Part shown: one piece after another, positions 44,124-52,338 of the stretch
Layout of the letters: every line of letters begins with the position of its first letter
Numbering within the stretch: the first letter of the stretch is position 1
Source of the DNA: Eubacteriaceae bacterium
Lineage (GTDB): Bacteria; Bacillota; Clostridia; Peptostreptococcales; Anaerovoracaceae
DNA length: 64,000 nucleotides
Reading direction: 5' to 3'
Assembly (NCBI GenBank): GCA_902362805.1
Contig: CABIXY010000006.1
Span: 124,001-188,000 of the forward strand
Notes under the pieces: generated by a model
The model's database searches: none
The model's input: the letters and a program-made list of their open reading frames with translations, nothing else
Told to the model about the DNA's origin: nothing
Program-made: the position numbers and the translations under genes

Positions 44124-45047
44124 TTAAGACTCTTTTAATTTCTTTGGCAGATAGACGGAGAAGGCGGAGCCTTTCCCGGGCTGTGAACTGACGACGGTAT
44201 AGCCGGATTGCAATATGATAATCTTTCTGCACAGATAAAGCCCGATGCCGACACCTTCTGTATCGTGGACATCTTCTTCGCGATAAAATCGCTTCCAAAT
44301 ATCTGCTTGATGACGCTCAGGAATGCCCCTGCCTGTATCTGAGATTTCTATTTTAACGTACATTTCCTGGTCTAGAACCTTCACTGCAATGTGGCCGCCG
44401 TTGTTCGTATATTTGACGGCATTATCCAAGATATTAAAAAGAGCTTCAGCGGTCCATTTTCGATCGTGTGAGACGGACAAGTATTCAGGGCAATCCACCG
44501 CTACGTCAATTTTTTTCTTTTCAGCAGGCAAAAGGATGCCGCCCAGGGCTGAAGCCAAGGTGCCGTAGAGGGGCTGCGCTGTTTTGTTCAAGGTAATTAC
44601 ACCAGTTTCCAACCTGGAGGTTTTGATCATGGACTGCATCAGGAAGTCCAGTTTATCCAGTTGGCCGTCAGCGGTTTCCAAAAATTCTCTTCGCTGGCCG
44701 TCGGACATTTCGTTACAGATCAGGGTGGAGTTGATCATCTTTAGGTTCGCAATAGGGGTTTTAACCTGATGAGAGATATCGGATATCAACGCCTGCAACT
44801 CTGCACGCTCTTCTGCTATGCGAGCCTGGCTGCTGGTCATAATTTTGTATAACTTTACCATGCGGTGATGGACCTTATCGGATAGTGTATCCTGATTTTT
44901 GATTTCAATAGCTGCCAAGCGGCCAGCGATTATATCGTCCATCTGCCGAATCATATCGTCGGCAAACTGAACAAAACGCTTGCGCAGCAGAAAAATCGTC
45001 AACCCGCTAGTCAGAAGGTATATGATTGCAGCAAATAAGTAACTCAT
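44124..45047 (-). CDS. sensor histidine kinase with minimal sensor region
   Basis: About 307 residues. Start ATG 45047 overlaps the regulator's stop (ATGA). One clear N-terminal membrane helix (about 3-22) is present and there is no sizeable extracellular domain. The DHp domain has ISDISHQVKTPIANLKM; the ATPase domain has NILDNAVKYT, DTGRGIPERH and GVGIGLYLCRK. Kinases without an outer sensor often take their signal from a neighbouring ABC transporter, which fits the FtsX-type transporter downstream (inference). Confidence 0.9.
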   Translation of the reverse strand: MSYLFAAIIYLLTSGLTIFLLRKRFVQFADDMIRQMDDIIAGRLAAIEIKNQDTLSDKVHHRMVKLYKIMTSSQARIAEERAELQALISDISHQVKTPIANLKMINSTLICNEMSDGQRREFLETADGQLDKLDFLMQSMIKTSRLETGVITLNKTAQPLYGTLASALGGILLPAEKKKIDVAVDCPEYLSVSHDRKWTAEALFNILDNAVKYTNNGGHIAVKVLDQEMYVKIEISDTGRGIPERHQADIWKRFYREEDVHDTEGVGIGLYLCRKIIILQSGYTVVSSQPGKGSAFSVYLPKKLKES

Positions 45048-45730
45048 TTTTTGAGACCTCCAATCCACATATAGCCCATCCCATATACTGTTTTGATATA
45101 TTGAGCGCCATCCTTTTCAATTTTGCTGCGGATACGACTGATCGCAGAGGTCAATGCGTGCTCGTCAACAAAGTTTTCGTTGATGTCCCACAATTTTTCC
45201 AGTAGGATCTGTCTGGTCAGCACGATGCCTGTATTGGAGATCATCAGTTTGAGTATGCGATATTCCGTAGCGGTGAAGGCGATGGAAGTGCCTGTCAATG
45301 TAGTATTCATTTCAGAAAAGTTGATGCGCAGCACGCCGTCGTCATAGATTTCATCAGTAGAGCGTTGGGAGCTGCGGCACAGCAGGATCTCAATTTTTTT
45401 CAGTAAAACACTGATAGGGAAAGGTTTCGTCACATAATCATCGGCGCCCAGTTCGAAGCCGCTGAGCATGTCCTCTTCCATGTCCCGAGCTGTCAGAAAG
45501 ATGACAGCAGGTGTAGAAGTTAGGTCTTTGATTTGTCTACAGAGGTCAAAACCGCTTCCGTCAGGCAGATTGACGTCCAGAATCGCCAGGTCAAATTGAA
45601 TACTGGCAATTTTGCTTGCTGCTTCTCTTGCAGTGGTTACAGAGTGGACCTGATAATTGCAATTCGTCAGGTTGTAGCAGAGGGTTTTATTTAAAATCAG
45701 GTCATCTTCGACCACTAAAATTCTTTTCAT
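45044..45730 (-). CDS. OmpR-family response regulator
   Basis: A 228-residue regulator. The receiver domain has VVEDDLILNKT, the phospho-Asp in LAILDVNLPDGSGFDL (about 52) and Lys in YVTKPFPISVLL (about 102). The winged-helix domain (about 130-228) contains SIAFTATEYRILKLMISNTG and TVYGMGYMWIG. It heads the minus-strand operon kinase-ATPase-permease. It is a candidate reader of the TTCTTAA direct repeats elsewhere in the window, but no direct evidence links them. Confidence 0.92.
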   Translation of the reverse strand: MKRILVVEDDLILNKTLCYNLTNCNYQVHSVTTAREAASKIASIQFDLAILDVNLPDGSGFDLCRQIKDLTSTPAVIFLTARDMEEDMLSGFELGADDYVTKPFPISVLLKKIEILLCRSSQRSTDEIYDDGVLRINFSEMNTTLTGTSIAFTATEYRILKLMISNTGIVLTRQILLEKLWDINENFVDEHALTSAISRIRSKIEKDGAQYIKTVYGMGYMWIGGLKK

Positions 45731-45828
45731 GTCAAAATCTCCTTTAAGGATAGTATCATGTGCATTCAGCTAAAAAAAGAATCAGGACACATGATTCAAA
45801 TGAACATACCCTTGCAGCGAAGCTACAA

Positions 45829-46137
45829 GATCGTCTGCGTTTATGATACCATGACAATACCTTTGAATATAGAATCGAGTGTCATGATTCAATGAACACT
45901 TCCTTACGGCAACGCTGCAAAATCGTCTGCGTTTATTATACCATGACGATACCTTTGAATATAGAATCGAGCGTCATGATTCAATGAACGCTTCCTTACG
46001 GCAACGCCGCAAGATCGTCTGCGTTTATTATACCATGACGATACCTTTGAATATAGAATCGAGCGTTATGATTCAATGAACGCTTCCTTACGGCAACGCC
46101 GTAAAATCGATGCGTTCATTATACCATGAAAATGTCT
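45829..46137. repeat. tandem array of a 92-bp repeat, about 3.3 copies
   Basis: The marker ATACCATGAC(G/A)ATACC recurs at 45846, 45938 and 46030, and a last truncated unit reaches 46121, giving a period of 91-92 bp. Each unit carries AATGAACGCTTCCTTACGGC and an inner palindrome TTACGGCAACGCCGCAA, plus GCGTTCATT/AATGAACGC arms. On the minus strand each unit has a TATAATGAACGC-like -10. A single interrupted copy lies at 5160-5366. It is non-coding, upstream of the response regulator operon. Confidence 0.85.
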
Positions 46138-46192
46138 TAGAATTCTCGCAGTCTAAAGAGAAACTGATGTATTGCTGTCCGCAGATTTTTGC

Positions 46193-47052
46193 AGTCCGCA
46201 AAGGCAAAGGCGAGAGAAAAATGTCCCGCACATTTTTTCTGGCGTGATCAACTGCGGACTGCCATAACCCGAAAACCCGCCTTGTCAGTCCGCAAAGGCA
46301 AAGGCGAGGGAGAAATGTCCCGTACATTTTTTCCGGCGTGATCAACTGCGGACTGCTTTAACCCGAAAACCCGTCTTGCCAGTCCGCAAAGGCAAAGGCG
46401 AGAGAAAAATGTCCCGCACATTTTTTCTGGCGTGATCAACTGCGGACTGCCATAACCCGAAAACTCGCCTTGTTAGTCCGCAAAGGCAAAGGCAAGAGAA
46501 AAATGTTCCGCACATTTTTTCCGGCGTGATCAACTGCGGACTGTTTTGCCCCGAAGACTCGCCTTGCCAGTCCGCAAAGGCAAAGGCAAGAGAAAAATGT
46601 CCCGCACATTTTTTCCGGCGTGATCAACTGCGGACTGTTTTGCCCCGAAAACCCGCCTTGTCAGTCCGCAAAGGCAAAGGCAAGAGAAAAATGTCCCGCA
46701 CATTTTTTCCGGCGTGATCAACTGCGGACTGTTTTGCCCCGAAAACCCGTCTTGCCAGTCCGCAAAGGCAAAGGCGAGAGAAAAATGTCCCGCACATTTT
46801 TTCCAGCGTGATCAACTGCGGACTGCCATAACCCGAAAACCCGTCTTGTCAGTCCGCAAAGGCAAAAGCGAGAGAAAAATGTCCCGTACATTTTTTCCGG
46901 CGTGATCAACTGCGGACTGTTTTAACCCGAAAACCCGCCTTGTCAGTCCGCAAAGGCAAAGGCGAGAGAAAAATGTCCCGCACATTTTTTCCGGCGTGAT
47001 CAACTGCGGACTGCCATAACCCGAAAACCCGCCTTGTCAGTCCGCAAAGGCA
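46193..47052. repeat. tandem array of a 94-bp repeat, nine full copies
   Basis: AGTCCGCAAAGGCAAAGGC starts a unit at 46193 and every 94 bp after (46287, 46381, 46475, 46569, 46663, 46757, 46851, 46945), with a 14-bp partial unit at 47039. Each unit contains AGTCCGCA/TGCGGACT arms and an inner AAAAATGT-CCCGC-ACATTTTTT hairpin that resembles a two-way terminator. Differences fall in a few blocks (GCCATAACCCG against GTTTTGCCCCG), as expected of unequal exchange. 94 is not a multiple of three, so the overlapping 63-residue frames on both strands are not genes. Confidence 0.9.
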
Positions 47053-47146
47053 TATATACTATGTCGTCTTCAGCAAAGTAGAAACACATAGTGCAGAAGA
47101 AATCAAGCATTGTTCAGAAAATTTTTAAAGTATACATATCAGTCTA

Positions 47147-47205
47147 TTGACTTATAGAGTCAGTTTGCTATAATTAGTATCGTATAATGTTAACAATTTA
47201 ACAAG
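47147..47205 (+). promoter_or_regulatory. promoter 1 with Rex-type operator
   Basis: TTGACT (47147-47152), a 16-bp spacer, TATAAT (47169-47174), then TGTTAACAATTTAACA (47188-47203), a close match to the clostridial Rex operator TTGTTAANNNNTTAACAA, sitting over the expected start. Between this and promoter 2 there is no credible gene (only a nine-codon ATG frame at 47212). Confidence 0.65.
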
Positions 47206-47441
47206 GCAGGGTATGAAGGTGCTTCAAAGGCTAGCGTCATAGCAGAGAATATCGTTCTATATTCGTAAGATCGGTAAGATCTACAGGGAATGCTAAATAG
47301 AAGAATGCTCATCGCAATGACTGCCTGCAAAAGCAGAATCGTATCTGAAAAATTTGGGAATGTGTACTGTGCGGGCACCAGACGGATATCCCAAACAATG
47401 CGCTTAAAAGCTTAAATTTCAATGTATACATAGAAATTGCA
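47206..47441. other. spacer between duplicated Rex promoters
   Basis: About 235 bp with no convincing ORF. The nine-codon frame at 47212 has a poor context. It may be the relic of a gene once driven by promoter 1 or simply leader RNA. Confidence 0.4.
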
Positions 47442-47498
47442 TTGACTTTTATGCACGATTTGTTATAATTATAACTAATCGCCGTTAACAATTTAACC
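47442..47498 (+). promoter_or_regulatory. promoter 2 with Rex-type operator, CoA-transferase
   Basis: TTGACT (47442-47447), a 16-bp spacer, TATAAT (47464-47469), then GTTAACAATTTAAC (47484-47497). Same module as promoter 1, 295 bp away, including the GTATACATA upstream. NADH-responsive repression of the CoA-transferase is the expected effect. Confidence 0.7.
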
Positions 47499-47520
47499 AA
47501 TAAGAAAGGAAACCACTATT

Positions 47521-48858
47521 ATGGGTATTTATGATGAGTACAAGGCCAAGCTGCGTACAGCAGAGGAAGCTGTTAAGCTTGTAAAAGATGGAGATTGGGT
47601 AGACTACAGCCAGACTTGTTCCTTCCCGGCAGCACTGGATGCAGCTTTAGCTGCTAGAAAGGACGAGTTGAGAGACGTCAAGGTGAGACATGCAATTTCC
47701 ATGAAGCCTGTTCAGGTCGTAGAGCAGGATCCCGAAGGAGAAGCATTTACATATAATTTATGGCATTTTTCAGGATTGGATCGTAAATATGCGGGGAAAG
47801 GTAATACCTACTATGAACCGATGCTGTTCAGAAACTGCGGCTCTTATTATACCAGAGGCTTTGCCAAGGTAAACGTGGCGATGATTACAGTGACACCGAT
47901 GGATCGGCAGGGTAACTTCAACTACGGATTGACTAATTGCTGCATGCAGGAAATGCTGGACAATGCAGACCACATCATTTTGGAAGTCAACGAGAATATG
48001 CCGGTAATCTTCGGAACGCAGTCCGACCATATTCATATTTCACAGGTAGATTATGTGGTAGAGAACCATTGTCCGATTGGCATTGCACCAACTGCACCAG
48101 CCAGCGATATCGATAAGAAAATCTCGGAATATATTTTCCCATATCTACAAGACGGCATTACCTTGCAGCTGGGAATCGGCGGCATGCCCAATGCCCTGGG
48201 AACTCTGATTGCGGATTCCGACCTCAAGGATCTGGGTATGCACACCGAGTTGATGTCAGATGGCTATCTGAAACTGTATCAATCAGGAAAGATGACTGAT
48301 AAGAAAAAAGAGCTGAATACAGGAAAAGGTATCTTCTCTATCTGTAATGGTTCTACAGAGTTGTACGAGTTTTTGGATCACAATCAGGATATTTTATCAG
48401 CACCGATGCACTATGTCAATGATCCTTGCACCATCAGACAGTTCAAGAAATTCGTTTCCATCAACAGCTGCATTTCCATGGACCTTTATGGACAGGTATG
48501 CTCAGAAACAGCTGGAACCCGCCACATCAGCGGCACAGGCGGACAGCTTGATTTTGTTACAGGCGCGTACATGTCCGAGCAGGGCAAGGCGTTCCTGGCG
48601 ATGCCTTCTGTACATAAGAACAAGGATGGCAGCATGACGTCTAACATCATTGGCAAATTTACCAATGGCGACGTTATTACGACGCCGAGAACACAGGCTC
48701 CGTACATGGTAACAGAATATGGTGTAGCGTGCCTGTCAGGGCTGACATGCTGGGAGAGAGCAGAAGCCATCATAAATATCGCGCATCCAGATTTCCGCGA
48801 TGATTTGATCAAAGCTGCGGAAGAACAGAATATTTGGCGCAAGAGCAACAAGAGATGA
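47521..48858 (+). CDS. butyryl-CoA:acetate / 4-hydroxybutyrate CoA-transferase
   Basis: A 445-residue CoA-transferase of the Cat1/4-hydroxybutyrate/But family. It has the substrate/CoA loop [13 protein letters not shown] (about 217-229), a Glu in [20 protein letters not shown] (about 320-339) likely to form the glutamyl-CoA ester, and the [18 protein letters not shown] block typical of butyryl-CoA transferases. It would recycle CoA between an acyl-CoA and acetate at the end of fermentation. AAGGAAACC precedes the ATG. Two Rex-type operators upstream agree with redox control. Butyrate versus 4-hydroxybutyrate or propionate cannot be settled from sequence. Confidence 0.85.
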   Translation: MGIYDEYKAKLRTAEEAVKLVKDGDWVDYSQTCSFPAALDAALAARKDELRDVKVRHAISMKPVQVVEQDPEGEAFTYNLWHFSGLDRKYAGKGNTYYEPMLFRNCGSYYTRGFAKVNVAMITVTPMDRQGNFNYGLTNCCMQEMLDNADHIILEVNENMPVIFGTQSDHIHISQVDYVVENHCPIGIAPTAPASDIDKKISEYIFPYLQDGITLQLGIGGMPNALGTLIADSDLKDLGMHTELMSDGYLKLYQSGKMTDKKKELNTGKGIFSICNGSTELYEFLDHNQDILSAPMHYVNDPCTIRQFKKFVSINSCISMDLYGQVCSETAGTRHISGTGGQLDFVTGAYMSEQGKAFLAMPSVHKNKDGSMTSNIIGKFTNGDVITTPRTQAPYMVTEYGVACLSGLTCWERAEAIINIAHPDFRDDLIKAAEEQNIWRKSNKR

Positions 48859-48877
48859 CATTACGTTTACATACAGA

Positions 48878-48906
48878 AAGCTGTCCAGCAATGGGCAGCT
48901 TTTGCA
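48878..48906. terminator. terminator between convergent genes
   Basis: AAGCTG-TCC and GGG-CAGCTT pair and are followed by TTTGC; between the CoA-transferase gene and the AI-2E family gene. Confidence 0.6.
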
Positions 48907-48913
48907 ATTCACC

Positions 48914-49864
48914 TTATTGTTCTTCTGCCCATTTGCAAATCAGGACGCGGATCACTCCGGCCACCGGCACTGCCAGTACCATCCATAGAAGGCCTCCGAA
49001 GTAACCGGCAATGGAGACGGCGGTTAAGACAAAGAGGGGATGCAGACCGGTGGACTTGCCGATGATACGTGGATAGATGAAGTTGCATTCCACCTGTTGG
49101 ACGGCAAAGAGTGCAATGGCCGCCAGTATGGCTTTGGAAATGCCTCCGTCGGCCATGCCTGCCAAAACCGCCGGTATGATTCCAATAATGGGGCCGAAAT
49201 AGGGAATTACGTTAGCAATGCCAGCAAAACAGCCGATAAAGACGGCGAAGTCGATACCGATGGATGCCAGAGCGAGGGAAGATAAGAATGCGACAATGAC
49301 AGAATCGACAAAGACACCCCGCAGGAATGCTGATATTACATCGTTAATCTCAAAGAGGATTTCTCTGACCATCCCATGTACCTTTTGCCCCAGAAGGAGG
49401 TGCATGGTTTTATTCATCAGACGCAAGAAGAAGTCTTTGTCTTTGAGAAGATAGATTCCGGCAATCATACCAATAAGGAATTTTACCGCACCACCGCCAA
49501 AACTTTGGAGTAAATGGCTGATGTTGGGACCTTTGATGGAAAATCCGAAAAGCTCATTGAGGACGCCTTTGTACTGGTTATAATAGGACTGCAGAGAGGA
49601 AATGGCTTCCTGCAGTGATCCTGTAGCCATCTTGCCAGCGATGATATCAGCAAAACCCCATATTAAAAATGTAATCGCTGCAATCACTGCCAGATAGGAG
49701 AGAATGACGCAGAGAAATCTCTTGCCGGAAAATTTTCTTTCCAGGTAATCGACAAAAGGGTCTAAAATATATGCGATTGTGATGCCGATACAAAGTGGTA
49801 TCAGTGCATGACGCAATAAAAAAATGGCCAGCAGCAGAACGAAGATTATTAGAATTTTTAACAT
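48914..49864 (-). CDS. AI-2E family transporter
   Basis: A 316-residue membrane protein of the AI-2E/PerM/TqsA family. The start is ATG 49864, with GGAGG about 10 bases upstream; the 138 residues before it in frame look non-coding and overlap the divergent U32 gene. Family marks are the N-terminal helix pair leading to AYILDPFVDYLERK and the C-terminal GCFAGIANVIPYFGPIIGII (about 215-234). Members move autoinducers, small metabolites or, in some cases, act as Na/H antiporters; the role here is unknown. Confidence 0.85.
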   Translation of the reverse strand: MLKILIIFVLLLAIFLLRHALIPLCIGITIAYILDPFVDYLERKFSGKRFLCVILSYLAVIAAITFLIWGFADIIAGKMATGSLQEAISSLQSYYNQYKGVLNELFGFSIKGPNISHLLQSFGGGAVKFLIGMIAGIYLLKDKDFFLRLMNKTMHLLLGQKVHGMVREILFEINDVISAFLRGVFVDSVIVAFLSSLALASIGIDFAVFIGCFAGIANVIPYFGPIIGIIPAVLAGMADGGISKAILAAIALFAVQQVECNFIYPRIIGKSTGLHPLFVLTAVSIAGYFGGLLWMVLAVPVAGVIRVLICKWAEEQ

Positions 49865-49936
49865 AGTTGCCAGAACCTCCTGGAAATAGTATGATGTAAA
49901 TAGTGAAAAATTATTGAAAGAATAGGAACGAATTTT

Positions 49937-52120
49937 ATGAAAAAATGTGAACTGCTGGTTCCGGCAGGAGGAGAAAAGCAATTTATCGCGGCAGTTGAAA
50001 ATGGTGCCGATGCGATTTATGTAGGCGGCAGATCGTTTAATGCCCGCATCAACGCAGGAAACTTTGACAATAACGAATTGACGAGGGCCGTAGACTTTGC
50101 CCACAAAAGAGGAGTGAAGGTCTATGTGACCATGAATACGCTCATTGCTGACGAGGAAATGGATGAGGCTCTCCAATATGTCTTGTTTCTCTATGAGATC
50201 GGCGTGGATGCTTTGATTGTACAGGATGCAGGCCTGGGTGCCGTTGTCAGAGAGAACCTGCCCGGCTTTCCACTGCACCTGTCAACACAGGCCAGTGTCT
50301 ATGACCTTCGGGGCGTAAAGATGGCGGGGCATTTGGGTTATGAAAGAGTCGTTCTGGCTAGAGAGTTGTCCTTGAACGAAATTGAAGAGATTTGTCAGAA
50401 CACGGAAATAGAAATTGAGGTCTTTGTTCACGGTGCACTGTGCATCTGCTATTCAGGGCAGTGCCAGATGAGTCGTCATTTCGGCGGCAGAAGCGGAAAC
50501 AGAGGACAGTGTGCCCAGCCCTGCAGGCTGCCATATAAATCCTTCGATGAGGACGGCAGATTGATGAAAACTTTTCAATATCCGCTCAGCCCCAAAGATC
50601 TCTGCTTGCTTGATCATATCGGCGAACTGGTTGAGGCCGGCGTAGCCTCTCTGAAAATTGAAGGGCGCATGAAATCGCCGGAGTATGTGGCCATTGTCAC
50701 TTCCATCTACAGAAAGTATTTGGATCGGTATTATGAGAAGGGCAGTGATACCGTCACGGCCGAAGATCGGGAAGCGCTGGAACAGATTTTCAATCGAGGA
50801 GGTTTTACAGAAGGCTACTTCTACGAAAATCCAGGCAGGGAGCTGATGGCAGGAGAGATTCCAAAACATCGCGGTATAAAGATTGGCAAAGTAGTGAAGA
50901 TGGTGCAGGGAAGCAGTTTGATTGATGTCAAATTATATCATAAATTGTCGATAGGCGATGGTATTGAAATACAAGGAAAAAACGTGACGGGCAATGTGGT
51001 TACCTATTATAAAGAGTTAAAAAGCGGCCTCACCCGCATCGGAGATCTGAAAGGTCATGTAGAGCACGGGGACCCTCTATATAAAATTTCCTCCAAAGAG
51101 CAGCTTTCGGCGGCCAGAAGGACCTTCGAAAACAAAACCTTTGAAGAAGGAAAATATCTGCGCAGAACGCCGGTGGATATGGCTTTTTTCTGTGACGATG
51201 AGGGTTTCGCCCGGCTGACCCTGCACAGCGCCTTGTGTGATGAAGAATTCACAGTGAAGGAAGGTCCTTTTGAGAAGGACGGTGAGCATATTGTGGAGAC
51301 AGGCCGAGTTGAGAAGGCGCTGCGGAAAACCGGCAACACACCCTTTGTGGTCGGGAAACTTCAGATTCAAGATGATATCGACAGGAAAATGCAAATATCG
51401 TCAATAAACAATATGAGGAGGAGGGCCTTGGAACAGTTGGAACAGGCCTTAGTGCTGCGGCGCAGCGGAGGGAACTTTCCGGGATATTTGATGAGTGAAG
51501 AAGGTCACGACAATACCCTCGAATTTTACTTTTATGACTGGGATTCCTTTTCTAACTATGTGATGCCTGACGATCTCAAGGCTCTGGATGTGGACAAGGT
51601 AGCTGTGATTCCTTTAGTCGAGTATGAGCGCCATTACACAGAAATTCCCCAAGCGAAGATGGTACTTCCATATATCACCAATATCACCAAGGGCAAAGAA
51701 GATCAGTTTATCGAGGACCATTTTGATGCTATCTGTGAGCATTATAAAGACAGGGGGATTTATATCGGAAACCTGGGCTGGCTACAGGCGTTTCTGGAAG
51801 CGAAAGTGCCGGTTTATGGAGATTACGGCCTCAACGTGTGCAATGCTTTTTCACGAGGACTTTATCGTTCTCTGAGGCTGAGACATTGCATTGACAGCCT
51901 GGAGACACTCGATGATGGGCTAGGGGCGTTTCCTCTGATGATTTCTGAATACGAGCCGCAGGGTTTGCGACTGATTGACCGAAAAAAAGAACGGATCAAA
52001 ATTGTGAGACGAGATTTCAGCAGTCAGGTCATTTTGACCCTAGAAGAGAAAAGTGTTGATGTAGAACAGATAAAAAGAATGATTTCCGAAGGAAAACGAA
52101 TAATAAGGATATATTGTTAG
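49937..52120 (+). CDS. U32 family peptidase (collagenase-like / RlhA-type)
   Basis: A 727-residue member of the peptidase U32 family. The N-terminal half has LLVPAGGEKQFIAAVENGAD, HLSTQASVYD, the cluster-binding block CICYSGQCQMSRHFGGRSGN with RGQCAQPCR, and SLKIEGRMKSPEYVA. The C-terminal half includes a DUF3656-like extension. RlhA and TrhP of this family hydroxylate rRNA and tRNA rather than cut protein, so an RNA-modifying role is as likely as proteolysis. It is divergent from the AI-2E gene. Confidence 0.88.
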   Translation: MKKCELLVPAGGEKQFIAAVENGADAIYVGGRSFNARINAGNFDNNELTRAVDFAHKRGVKVYVTMNTLIADEEMDEALQYVLFLYEIGVDALIVQDAGLGAVVRENLPGFPLHLSTQASVYDLRGVKMAGHLGYERVVLARELSLNEIEEICQNTEIEIEVFVHGALCICYSGQCQMSRHFGGRSGNRGQCAQPCRLPYKSFDEDGRLMKTFQYPLSPKDLCLLDHIGELVEAGVASLKIEGRMKSPEYVAIVTSIYRKYLDRYYEKGSDTVTAEDREALEQIFNRGGFTEGYFYENPGRELMAGEIPKHRGIKIGKVVKMVQGSSLIDVKLYHKLSIGDGIEIQGKNVTGNVVTYYKELKSGLTRIGDLKGHVEHGDPLYKISSKEQLSAARRTFENKTFEEGKYLRRTPVDMAFFCDDEGFARLTLHSALCDEEFTVKEGPFEKDGEHIVETGRVEKALRKTGNTPFVVGKLQIQDDIDRKMQISSINNMRRRALEQLEQALVLRRSGGNFPGYLMSEEGHDNTLEFYFYDWDSFSNYVMPDDLKALDVDKVAVIPLVEYERHYTEIPQAKMVLPYITNITKGKEDQFIEDHFDAICEHYKDRGIYIGNLGWLQAFLEAKVPVYGDYGLNVCNAFSRGLYRSLRLRHCIDSLETLDDGLGAFPLMISEYEPQGLRLIDRKKERIKIVRRDFSSQVILTLEEKSVDVEQIKRMISEGKRIIRIYC

Positions 52121-52180
52121 ATACGTATCGAACGATAATTGAGAAACATGGAAAAAACATAAAAATTTCAGGCGATGGTG

Positions 52181-52210
52181 TTGACGAAAGACCGCCCTTT
52201 ACGGTAGTAT
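52181..52210 (+). promoter_or_regulatory. candidate pfl promoter
   Basis: TTGACG (52181-52186), an 18-bp spacer, TAGTAT (52205-52210), about 128 bp ahead of the glycyl radical enzyme gene. Confidence 0.45.
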
Positions 52211-52221
52211 AAAATAGAAAT

Positions 52222-52276
52222 AACGGTTACCGTCGGTAAGTAAATACGATCCGCTGTCGTAACCGTAGTTTTTTGG
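52222..52276 (+). terminator. leader hairpin ahead of pfl (possible attenuator)
   Basis: ACGGTTAC (52223-52230) pairs with GTAACCGT (52259-52266), followed by AGTTTTTT. It sits almost at the predicted transcript start and before the pfl gene, so it would have to be conditional or serve upstream transcripts. Confidence 0.5.
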
Positions 52277-52338
52277 CAGAATACATTAATACATTAATCG
52301 GATAAAGTGTTGAAAGAGAAAAAGGAGAACAGAAGTAA

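Noticed and set aside
44113..44137. Fourth TTCTTAA double box upstream of the ABC transporter
   Set aside because: Only one exact heptamer is present and it lies over the end of the kinase gene; the second half is too weak to count as a site.
46248..47003. Series of overlapping 63-residue frames on both strands
   Set aside because: They repeat every 94 bp because of the satellite array, overlap each other, have no ribosome sites and exist on both strands at once.
45829..47052. Possible CRISPR array
   Set aside because: The repeats are directly adjacent 92-94 bp units with no unique spacers and no cas genes in the window.
47212..47241. Nine-codon ATG frame behind Rex promoter 1 as a leader peptide
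   Set aside because: No ribosome site of quality, no run of regulatory codons and no attenuator stem downstream.
49865..50278. N-terminal extension of the AI-2E family gene
   Set aside because: It overlaps the start of the divergent U32 gene, has no hydrophobic pattern of the family, and a good GGAGG precedes the internal ATG at 49864.
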